From the NCBI GenBank assembly GCA_019693395.1, contig JAAMXP010003589.1, positions 1 to 15,490 of the forward strand: a stretch of DNA of 15,490 nt, given 5' to 3'. The first letter of the stretch is position 1; each line of letters starts with the position of its first letter. This document shows, piece by piece, positions 1 to 8,596 of the stretch. A program made the translations under genes and the position numbers. Under the pieces are notes generated by a model. The model had not been told where the DNA came from. It saw only the letters and a program-made list of their open reading frames with translations, and made no database searches. Source of the stretch: Ettlia oleoabundans. Taxonomy: Eukaryota; Chlorophyta; Chlorophyceae; Chlamydomonadales.

Positions 1-359
1 GGTTCGCAATATGGAGAATAATATAAGTCATTTACACAGATTAAGTTGCAACCAAGCTCAATTTGCAAGGAAGCGACGGGGAGCTGCCAGTGGTGGAGAG
101 AAGGAAGGCACCACAAGGAGCCAGCACATTACACTGCAAGGCTCCACATGCATATTCAGCACACCTATTGGTAACATTGCAATGAATTAACGGCTGAGAG
201 ATGCTGGCGCCACAGTTGCATTAACACAGCAGCAGCAAGAAAGCAAGGAGTGCAACAGCTTGTAAGGGCGGTCAGCGGCAGACCAGCGGGCAGACCAGCG
301 GCGGCAGCCTGCCGCCGCTGCAGCTGCACTTTTTCCACAGCTGGCTGCAGGTCACGCAC
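1..359 (-). other. Intron or 3' end of the Golgi pH regulator-like gene, no clear second exon
   Basis: No stretch on the minus strand here resembles the expected continuation of the GPHR/GTG family (a second membrane segment with a Tyr-Tyr pair). The bases nearest the left edge are AT-rich compared with neighbouring coding DNA. The minus strand carries TGTAA (plus-strand positions 32-36), the usual green-algal polyadenylation signal, but a five-base word also occurs by chance. The region is therefore either the start of a long first intron or the 3' untranslated part of a shortened gene. Confidence 0.4.
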
Positions 360-568
360 CTTGGATCCATGATATCCAGAATCTCGAAGACCAGCAGCTG
401 CAGGAGGTTGGCTGACAGTGCAAACACTGCCGCAAACAGCAGCTGCACGACGGTGTTGCGGCGGTGGCTGGCGTCATACTGCGTCAGTATGGTCCAACGC
501 AGGAACAGCCAACCGCACAACAGCAGCCCTGTCAACGAAGCCGCAGGAACCAACTGCAGGACCGCCAT
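360..568 (-). CDS. Golgi pH regulator (GPHR/GTG1-like), first exon only
   Basis: This is the amino-terminal exon of a multi-pass membrane protein that I place in the Golgi pH regulator / plant GTG1-GTG2 family. Family members are anion channels of the Golgi or ER, and plant members have been proposed as abscisic-acid-binding G-protein-like receptors. The ATG is at 568-566. Residues 1-22 form a hydrophobic segment, then comes a charged stretch (YDASHRRNTVVQ) and a second segment, VFALSANLLQLLVFEIL. The latter closely follows the plant family pattern of a Phe-Ser/Ala-x-Asn-Leu-Leu-Gln-Leu core ending in Phe-Glu-Ile. The exon ends at an AAG|GTGCGT donor at 360, phase 2, after about 69 codons. 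Reading on without splicing adds 29 Cys-rich residues that look unlike the family and stops at 272. Full-length homologues have roughly 450 or more residues, so most of the gene is missing from view. It is transcribed divergently from the CRY-DASH gene. Confidence 0.7.
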
Positions 569-872
569 CCTGAACGTTGTTTTAAAGCCGAGCTCTGTGC
601 TTCTGCCTGCACGCCATGTTCGGTTTGCGACTTGAACGCAGCCAGTAGGTGGCGAGATCAGATCAGCCGACCCGGATGTTCGATGTTAGTGCGCCTTTCT
701 GCTGCGAGAAACTCGGCGAAGCAAACAGGTATGCCAGGCAGGCGCCCAGCACGCAGCACGCAAGAGCCCTAAACCTCAGTGGACCACTTGGAACCACAAC
801 CTGATTGCACATTGTGTCGCATCTGCACTCACTGCCTTCTGGCTTGACAGGCAGTGGGCGGCGGCTGGGTTG
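569..872. promoter_or_regulatory. Shared head-to-head promoter region, GPHR-like and CRY-DASH
   Basis: These 304 bases separate the two divergent start codons, so they must contain both 5' untranslated regions and core promoters. I see no clear TATA box, repeat or recognisable light-response element. The CRY-DASH reading frame stays open for some distance upstream of 873, but no in-frame ATG is visible there. Confidence 0.5.
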
Positions 873-3800
873 ATGATCGGGAGGACCGTCTTGTCTGGGT
901 CCGTCTGTCGCGGAGCAGCTAAAAGCACGGGAATCCCACGTGCAGGCTCTCCAAAGCGCATTGTGGTGTTTGCTGCGGTGCAAGCGAGGATGCAAACCGG
1001 CGGGGCGGCAGGCAGCGCAGCAAGCGGCAACCGCGCTCTCATCTGGTTCAGGGGCACCGACCTGCGGCTGCACGACAACGCTGTTGTGAATGAAGCTGCG
1101 CGCCGTGTGGAGGCAGGCCAGGTGGCAGAGGTGGGGCATGTGCAATATGCTCGCTCAGCTGATGCTTTGCCGAACACCACCGTAGCACGCGTTGTGTGAA
1201 CGGCCAGGTGCACGACTCATTGCAGGCCTGTTAGTAAGGTGCATTCAGCTTTCATTGAATATGACTGGTTCGCATTGAGGGATGTCTCGCGCTTTCGTTG
1301 CCCTTGCCCTCCATGCCTTAAACAGCCCCCGCCTGGTTCCCAATCTGCAGGTGCTGCCATTCTTTTGCTTTGACCCGCGCTACTTCAGCGCCAGTGCCTG
1401 GGGCAGCCCAAAGACAGGCGCCTTTCGCGCACAGTTTCTGCTGGAAAGCGTGAGGGATTTGAAGGCACAGCTGCGGTCTGTGGGCAGCGACCTGCTCATC
1501 TGCATGGGCAAGCCTGAGGAGGTGGGGACGGCGCTGGGATGTAGGTTCATGGCGGCGCATGCCATCTGAGCTCCGGCAGCCAGCTGCTGGGTGCTGGCTG
1601 GATGGATGGGTGGATGCCTGCGTCGTGTTTGCATGCATGCAAGCATGCATTTAGGGTCTATTGACCCCCACACAAATACAGGGATGGGTCGTTTCTTTCC
1701 GAGCTGGGCTTGAGCAGCTGGGCGCTAGGCTGGCTTCCAGAGTGGGCATTGGCAGCTGTTCAAACTACGGCCTGGAAATCTTTGCTGCAGGTGGTGCCTG
1801 GGCTGATGACGGACCGCAGCAGCGGCTTCAAGACGTGCGTGCTGGCCCAGAGTGAGGTGACCAGCGAGGAGCTAGCGATCGAGAAGAAGGTGGGGCCTGG
1901 CTGTGACATTGGTCCAGCATGCTGCTCCTCCAACGCTTGCTGACCAATGGACTGTCAAATGCATGCCATTTTTGTCAACAGCTGCTTTTTGCTTGCCAAA
2001 CCACGGATCTCTTGTGTAGTTTGCAGGTCAAGTCGGCGGTGGGTAGCGCAGGTGGCAAGCTGGAGCTGTACTGGGGCAGTACCATGTTCCACCTGTGCGA
2101 TCTGCCCTTCAGGTCAGCAGCCTTGGAACCTGACCTGCCAAGCTGGCATCTTGACATGACACCCACTCCTCCCACCACCCCCACCACCCCAGGTTGACAT
2201 TTCCACCCCTGTTTTGCCGGCCATCCCTGCCAACAAGTAACACTGATGTGCAATCCTTGGGGCTGCAGGGAAGACCTTCGTGACATGCCAGACGTATTCA
2301 CCCCCTTCAAACAGAAGGTGAGCAAGCACCAGGGATGCACACCAACTGGCAGGCCGGACCGTTGATGTTTGTGTTGCTGTTTGTCATGGTAGCACGCTGC
2401 CCATTTGCCCCGCTTCTGGTAAAGTGTAAGAGCATGCGTCCCAAGGGAATACAAACCATGCAGCTCATTCTGTTTGTTTGACCCCCACTTCCTTGGCAGT
2501 GTGAGTCTCGCTGCCAGGTCCGCAAGGCCTTTCCGGCTCCTGGGAGGGGGTCGCTCCCACTCCCCTCTGGCCTGGATGCGCAGCAGCTTGGGTTTGAGCC
2601 GCAGAGCGTGGAAATGTTGTATGCAGTGGTGCCCAAGGGCCACCCACAGCTGTCCACACCCAAGAAGGACTCCCGTGTGAGAAGTGTGATCGTGTTGATT
2701 GATGATGTTCATATAATTAGGAGCGACGCTGTCCCAACATCTCGGTTGCTCCCTTTAGCCCTCTCCCAATGCTGATCAGCACAGGGCATCTTCTATGTAT
2801 GCCATCCACAAGAGCTGGTTGCACTGAGCTGCATTGTTTCTGCCTGGGTGCACTTTATGTATGCCATCCACAAGAGCTGGTTGCAATGAGCTGCATTGTT
2901 TCTGCCTGGTGCATTTTATGTATGCCATCCACAAGAGCTGGTTGCACTGAGCTGCATTGTTTCTGCCTGGTGCACTTTAAAGTTTACATCAAATCGAATG
3001 AGACCATGCCGGTTGCAGGCTGTGCTTGACTTCAAAGGAGGCGAGAGCATCGCTCTGGCACGTTTGAAATATTACCTGTGGGACTCAAACCTTATCGCCA
3101 CCTACTTTGACACGCGCAACGGCATGCTGGGTGAGCAAGCAGGGGTCTTTCTTTGCTGGAATCGTCTGTCGTGCTCTTTCCATCCCTTCCTTATCTTGGT
3201 TTACCCCCAGGCAGCGACTACTCAACCAAGTTTGCACCCTGGCTGGCACACGGCTGCCTGTCCCCCCGCACCGTCTACCACGAGATCAAGCGCTTCGAGC
3301 GGCAGACGGGCACTGCCAACAAGAGCACCTACTGGGTGGTGTTTGAGCTCATCTGGCGCGACTTCTACAGGCAAGAACCAGTTTGTATTGTAAGAAATGG
3401 GCTGCCTGATCCACGTTCTCTATATGCTGCAGAGTGGGAGCATGCCGATAACAGACGGGAAAGGGCAAATGCAAAAACTTGCAGGCTGTGCAGTGCTGCC
3501 TAGCGCCGTGATGGAATGCACTGTGGCTGGCCCCTGCTGCCTGCAGGTTCTTTGCGCTCAAGCATGGCAACAAGATTTTCTTTGAGGGCGGCACCACCGA
3601 CCAGGTTACCTACCAGCTGCAAAGCGTTGATGCCTCGGGTGCTAGCTGTAGCAGCCTGCACTTCTCCCTTGCCCTGCACCTTGATGGTGGGGCCTCCACG
3701 ACTAGACTCCCAAAGCTTCCGGCCATTGGGATCCGAGGCAATCGCTCCTTTGTCACCACCATTTTTGCTTGCCACCCCGTGCATGTCATCCCGCACCCAT

Positions 3801-5491
3801 GCAGGTTCTCCCCTGGTCCAATGATGCCGAGGCGTTGCGGCGCTGGAAGGAAGGGCGCACTGGCTGGCCGCTTGTTGATGCCAACATGCGGGAGTTGGCA
3901 GCCACAGGCAAGCCTGGAGGTTGACTGGAGCCACAGACAGCCCTTGCTACACCCCGTTGCTAAGCTGCGGGAAGCTGGGGTGGAGGGTGGGAAGGCATGA
4001 ATGCTTTACTGAGCAGCATCTGTGCCCCAGTTCCCCTGCCGGGCCTAGCTTCCACCCCAACCTTCGCAGTGCGCAAGTTGTTACCGTTCCAGCACTTGCC
4101 CCATTACTTCAACCGGACAGTTGGGGATTGTTGTGCCTGCCTAGTTGGTGAGCCTGCTGAACGTTCTGATCCTGGAGCACCCTATCTTGCCCACTGACTG
4201 TCTGTGCAGGCTTCATGTCCAACCGTGGCCGCCAGAACGTGGCTTCTTTCTTGGCGCTGGACTTGGGGGTGGATTGGCGGCATGGTGCCGACCACTTTGA
4301 GTCGCTGCTGCTCGACTACGACGTGTGCAGGTGTGGGCAGATGAAAGGGAACCTTTGCAGTGCCATTCTGAGTTGGGAACATGGCACCAGGCGTGAGGCA
4401 GAGGTGCTGGAAGGAGTGTTTTGCTGTGTGTAAGAGGCGCAGCATAGTTCTGAGAGCGCCAGCGTGGGAGTGAAGCAGAGGAGGCACCGGGAGATGTATG
4501 GCGTCTGTTTGTTTTTGCTGTGGCCCAATGCCCGCAAGCGCTGCATCAGTCATTGGCAGCGGTAGCAAGGCTAGCACCTGCTCGTCCTGCTTTGCATGTG
4601 TGGTTAGGCTGCCCCAACCCGACCCAATGATTGTTGAATCTGTGCTGAAGACCAGGGCCATCCCCAATGCATGCCTGCTGCAGCAACTGGGGCAACTGGG
4701 TGGCTGCCGCGGGGCTGACAGGCGGCCGCGTCAATAAGTTCAACATCACCAAGCAGAGCAATGTGAGGCTTGGCATGACAGGCAGGGGGGGGATGACCTG
4801 CCCAACTTGCAGCCAGGGACCGTGCAGAGCCCCACATTGCTCACTTGCCATTCGCACAGGGTTAACCGCCGGTTGTTCGGTTACCTGCCCGCCCCGGCCC
4901 AACCACCTACCCTTGCCTCTGCCTACCCTAATAACTGTTGCCTGTCTGCCTTTTACAAATTGCTTTCAGGACTACGACCCTCAGGGCGAGTACATACGCA
5001 CATGGATCCCCGAGCTGGCCAAGGTGCCGGCCAGGCGCATCCACGAGCCCTGGCTGATGGGCCGCGAGGAGCAAGCGGCGGCAGGCGTGCAGATTGGGGT
5101 GGATTACCCCAACCCACTCAAGAGCTCATGGAAGGGTGGGTGGGGGCAGGGATAGATTGGGCTGGGCTGGCAAGCGAGAGGCCAAGGCACCAGGGGACAA
5201 GGGAGGGGGCGCTGCAGCACCTGCTTGATTGAAGTGAATGTGCTCAATTTGCGCCAGACTCCAAGCCGTCCGCTTCCATGACTGCCTGCTATCCAGCTGA
5301 TTCCTGCTGCTCATTGGCCTGCAGGTTATGGCAGCAGTGGCGGCAGCAGCAGTGGCGGCTATCGTCCCGATGGAGGCCGTAGCGGCAGCGGGCGTGGAAG
5401 GGGCGGTGAGGGTGGGCGGAGAGGCAGTGGCGGTGGCGGACGGGGCGGCAAACAATTCAGGCCATGTAGCGCTTACGACCAGTATGGTTGA
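873..5491 (+). CDS. Cryptochrome DASH (photolyase/blue-light receptor), 14 exons
   Basis: This is a flavoprotein of the photolyase/cryptochrome family; DASH members repair cyclobutane dimers mainly in single-stranded DNA and may signal blue light. Exons: 873-1130, 1351-1521, 1791-1889, 2027-2112, 2269-2317, 2500-2676, 3019-3130, 3211-3370, 3547-3604, 3805-3907, 4210-4330, 4684-4762, 4970-5135, 5325-5491. All phases agree and give 601 residues. Residues 1-45 resemble an organelle transit peptide, as in plant CRY3. The photolyase domain opens at [15 protein letters not shown] (about 55-69), followed by [10 protein letters not shown] and [10 protein letters not shown]. The FAD region has [47 protein letters not shown] and NWGNW. 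Exon 14 encodes an Arg/Gly-rich tail (548-601). Exon 1 could instead end at 1121 (three residues fewer, same frame). Introns 8 and 10 start with GC. No in-frame ATG lies upstream of 873. Confidence 0.95.
1630..1641. repeat. Self-complementary TGCATGCATGCA in CRY-DASH intron 2
   Basis: The 12-base palindrome TGCATGCATGCA lies in the second intron, and GCATGC recurs a few bases later. It is an alternating purine-pyrimidine tract. I can assign no function to it. Confidence 0.4.
2794..2979. repeat. Tandem repeat, three copies of a 61-62 bp unit, in CRY-DASH intron 6
   Basis: The unit begins TATGTATGCCATCCACAAGA and recurs at 2794, 2856 and 2917, giving periods of 62 and 61 bases. The copies differ at only a few positions (a GCAC/GCAA change, an extra G in the first copy, and CACTTTA versus CATTTTA at the junctions), which implies recent duplication. 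The array lies wholly inside the intron 2677-3018 and leaves the splice sites intact. Confidence 0.9.
3371..3546 (+). other. GC-AG intron 8 of CRY-DASH
   Basis: Exon 8 ends in TACAG directly followed by GCAAGA, and exon 9 starts after CTGCAG. Only this GC donor rejoins the conserved [13 protein letters not shown] frame. The nearest GT donor, at 3390, would leave the wrong phase. GC donors usually carry a strong AG|GCAAG consensus, as here. Confidence 0.85.
3908..4209 (+). other. GC-AG intron 10 of CRY-DASH, with a competing GT donor
   Basis: The donor ACAG|GCAAGC at 3908 joins to GTGCAG|GCTTC and gives the conserved [14 protein letters not shown] donor 12 bases downstream (GGAG|GTTGAC, GT at 3920-3921) is in the same phase and would insert Lys-Pro-Gly-Gly before Phe-Met-Ser-Asn. 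Family conservation favours the GC site. Confidence 0.8.
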
Positions 5492-5500
5492 CACTGCTCT

Positions 5501-5558
5501 TTACATTGATGTACTCCACGAGCATATTTGCGAGCATATTTGCAAGAAATTGTTTACA
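5501..5558 (-). terminator. Candidate polyadenylation signals for the FYR gene
   Basis: On the minus strand TGTAA occurs at plus-strand positions 5554-5558 and 5501-5505, about 230-290 bases beyond the likely stop at 5786. TGTAA is the usual green-algal polyadenylation signal. Either site would bring the 3' end close to the stop of the convergent CRY-DASH gene at 5491. I found no TGTAA on the plus strand just after that stop. Confidence 0.45.
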
Positions 5559-5785
5559 TCACATTCGTTCAGTCAGCAACTGACTGGGACATTGCTTGCG
5601 ATCTCACTATCAGTCAATGGTAATGACAGGTCGGCACAACTAGGACCAATCAACCATCTTCCGGACTACTGCTCACTTGCTGGTGGCATGGCGCTGCCGC
5701 CCTGCTGCCGCAGCTGTGGTGCCTGCAGCAGCTTGGCACCGACTCTGCGGCCGCCTGTTCTCCTTTGCTGCAGCTCCACCACTAT

Positions 5786-8207
5786 CTAGTGCTTCCTGCC
5801 CCGCTGCCACAGGTCCAACTTGCGCCACATGCTGGGGGGCATAGGCAAGCACCTCCTTGCCACAGCTGGTATGCTCCCTGCCACCTGCTGCTGCTGCTGC
5901 TGCTGCTTGGCAACCATCTGCCGCTTCATCACTGTCGGCGCTTCTGACACACGTTATGTTTGCATCAGCTGCTTTGCCCTCTTCACCGCCCCCAACAGGT
6001 GCTGATGCCGGAGGTTTGCCGCTGCCTAGCCAGCTGCCGCTCAATGCCAGCACAATCTTTGGCACAATGCGCTGCCGCCAAGCAGGCCAGCGCCGCGTGC
6101 TTTCAGGCACCTCGCTGCTGTTGATCAAGTACTCAAAAAGACCTTGAGCATTCTCTTCTGCAGCACGGAGGCAACGATGCAGTGCAGCAGCCAAATGAGC
6201 AGCCTGAAGATTACTATACTGTGCACAGTATGGGCGCATGCCTGGCCATGCATCACTGTGGTTCGGTAACATCTTGCACGGGCTGGGCCGGGGAGTAGTG
6301 GCTGGCAACAGCAATGCAAGGCCCAACAACACCCAAGCAGCATGTGGGAGAGAGGAGGCAGCAACGGCGAACCTGTGGATCTGGCCCAGGTTTGCAGCGA
6401 CTCCAGCCCTAGGTGGCAGCTGCCCCCCAGGGCGGTGGTGCGTGCCAGCACAATAGCTGTCGCCTCCCCAATGCCCTCCACCCCACGCAATTCGAGAGCT
6501 GCCTGCTCCTCTGGGGATGTCGCGGCAGTGGCGTCCAACCTCTGCCCCTGCAGCACTGGGTAGCCGAGGCAGAGGGGCAGCAAGCCTACCATGTGGACAA
6601 GGAGCCGATCCCACACTTGCCATTTTGGGCCGTAGTTGGCCAAGGCCGGCTGGTGCCGGTTCTCGCAGGGGCACACATAGCATTGCTTCTGCAGCCAGCG
6701 GCCCGCCCAATACATGCAACGCACTGGGAAATTGCTGGTGATAGCAGTCGCCAATCACCTGCAGTGCTGCCCGCAGCTCTGCCTGGTTGTAAAGGTTGGC
6801 AGCAATGGCGAGCTGTGTCAGCTTGTCAGAGAACCCGAAGAACAGGGGCCCAGAGATGCGCTGCCCTGTGCGATGCGCCAGGCACACGTCCGTCCAAGGC
6901 TTGGTGGGTGACTCCCCGCAGAACACAGTGCCGCTCAGCTGGTCAATGACCTGCTTACATGGCTGTGATGTTGAAAAGTTAGTGGCAGGGGAGGCGGCGG
7001 TAGGGGAAGGACAGAGGTCGATGAACCCGGACCAGCAGATTAGGGGGAACAGCATGAAGCAGGGGATGTTGGGAGATGGCAGCATGGCAGGCGCGGACTG
7101 GCGGCCACAGGAGCACCGTGAGCGCTAGGATGGTTAATGAATTCTATAGGTAGCTTGGACAGCCCCAGACACAATACACCAGCCAGCAAAGTCGGCTATT
7201 TGAGTGCTTGAAGTAGTCCCAGCATAAGCCAGCAGGTAGCGCAGCTCGGCAACCACAGGTGCATGCTGCAGCTGACTGCATGTTGCAGGACTCTTCCGCT
7301 GCTGTCACCACCCCAGCATACTCTTCCGCAGGCTGGACGCACCTTGAACAAAGGTCCTGTTGGGCCCTCCTCAATGCGCATCTCATAGGTGCGCCCAAAC
7401 TGCACCTTGGTGGCTCTGTAGCCCACTGGGTAGGCATGGTGGTAGAGGCAGCCGTGGGAGGACCAGTAGCGGTGGGCCCAGGCGCCCCGGTGCACCTGCC
7501 CAAGCTCCCACACCGTCACGCCTGCAGGCCAGCGGGCGTAGGACCAGCCGACATTGGCCGCTGGGCAGCAGGCATTCACGTATGAATTACTTGCAGGCAG
7601 TGCGTCTGAGACCTGCAAGCTGCTGCAGGGTGCGTTAGCGGGCCTGCACATAGTGTGTGTGTCCCGGCAGTGTGCCTCACCAATTGACCACAAAGTGAAG
7701 GGCGCTGCCAGCTGCACCCCATCCTCTAGTGATAGCTGCTTGCGTGTGGCGCCCCTGCGAGCTGCCGGCCCCCCCGCCGCCTCCACCTCAGCCCTGGCTG
7801 CCGCCTTGGCCGCCTTTAGGTCCAGAGCTGTCTCGCCCCTCAAGCGCCGTGACAGTCTTGTGGGCTCCAGTGGGGCGGGATCCGCCTGTATCAGGTAAAA
7901 GAGGCATAACAAAAGCTACGTGGCAATGCCAGGAGGCGGGAAGGCAGGCAGGGTCTGATAAAGCGGCTTGACGCACGGTACATGCAAACAGCAGGCCCGT
8001 TCATGCTGCCGTTTTTACCGGTGGTGCTCGTCGCTTCTTGCGTGGGGGCTTGTGGTCACCTGCCTCTACAACGGCATGCAGAGTCCCTGCTGCTGCCGTT
8101 AGACTGCGGGAGGCCTCCAGCAGCCCCACCTCCTCCATCTTACGCCGGTTTTCCGCAATGCGCTGCGCACGCTGCAGCTCATACTGGCTGACCTGGCTCT
8201 GCGCCAT
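5786..8207 (-). CDS. FYRN/FYRC-domain nuclear protein, 6-7 exons
   Basis: FYRN and FYRC are paired Phe/Tyr-rich domains of chromatin proteins such as trithorax/MLL methyltransferases, JmjC demethylases and TBRG1. Exons on the minus strand: 8207-8019, 7885-7681, 7521-7343, 6950-6759, 6547-6373, 6301-5987, and a last exon from 5931 (or 5943) to the TAG at 5786; phases agree throughout. Residues 1-63 hold a charged helix (YELQRAQRIAENRRKMEEVG) and a basic cluster, KPPRKKRR (likely nuclear localisation). Then come EPTRLSRRLRG, FYRN with HHAYPVGYRATKV near 163, and FYRC with FCGESPTKPWTDVCL near 205 and ISGPLFFGFSDKL near 225. No SET, JmjC or PHD domain is visible. The C-terminal half is a helix-rich stretch I do not recognise. 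The 3' end is uncertain: without the last short intron the frame runs to a TGA at 5673 (about 522 residues, Ala-rich) instead of about 466 residues with a polyGln tract. Exons 5-7 are less certain than 1-4. Confidence 0.72.
5885..5905. repeat. (CTG)7 microsatellite in the FYR gene 3' coding region
   Basis: Seven perfect CTG units on the plus strand read as CAG/GCA/AGC on the minus strand. They encode polyglutamine in the spliced frame or polyalanine in the unspliced frame of the FYR gene's last exon. Confidence 0.85.
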
Positions 8208-8596
8208 TGACCAATGATATGACCTAGTTGCAGCAATGAGTGTTTAGGATAATAGCCGCTGCATGTCTGCCTGCATAAATGTCACGGGCACTGCCGCCAG
8301 TTGCTGTTCCCGCCGCCACCAACGGGCTCAAAAACGTCCCGAGAGCCGCTCGCTGCTTTGATGGGTGCACGCTGCGTCGAAAGCTGCAGCACGGCGTTCA
8401 CGCCTTGCGACAAGAAGGCAATTCCGAGCCTCAGCTGGCGGCAGGTATAAGCAGATGGTGGGTGCTTCCTGGAGACTGCACGCGGACTGCCACGGTCGCA
8501 GCAACCGTCTAAAAGCGGCGCAAGTGATATATTATCAGCATTTTAGTCGACTTTCCACCGGCAGCTCTCCCATGCTGGTCCTGCGCCCCACACACC
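8208..8596. promoter_or_regulatory. Shared head-to-head promoter region, FYR gene and rhomboid-like gene
   Basis: These 389 bases lie between the divergent ATGs of the two genes. The only core-promoter-like word I can point to is TATATTA at 8528-8534, 63 bases upstream of the rhomboid-like ATG; it is weak evidence. Short plus-strand reading frames here lack family features or coding continuity. Confidence 0.45.

Noticed and set aside
870..872. TTG as the CRY-DASH start.
   Set aside because: Eukaryotic nuclear genes start at ATG. The first in-frame ATG is at 873, directly next to it.
1540..1550. An alternative exon 2 donor (GGGAT|GTAGGT) in CRY-DASH.
   Set aside because: It gives the wrong phase for exon 3. 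The GAG|GTGGGG donor after 1521 restores KPEE-VVPGL as in the family.
1975..2712. A 245-codon open frame antisense to CRY-DASH.
   Set aside because: It overlaps well-supported exons 4-6 on the opposite strand, shows no family motif, and is Gly/His/Trp-rich in the manner of GC-rich antisense frames.
2794..2979. A CRISPR-like array.
   Set aside because: The repeats are contiguous 61-62 bp units without unique spacers, inside an intron of a eukaryotic gene.
5673..7085. A 470-codon open frame on the minus strand as a single-exon gene.
   Set aside because: Only parts of it match FYRC or read as plausible protein. Between about 6758 and 6302 a different frame is coding-like, with clear splice sites, so the long frame is intron read-through.
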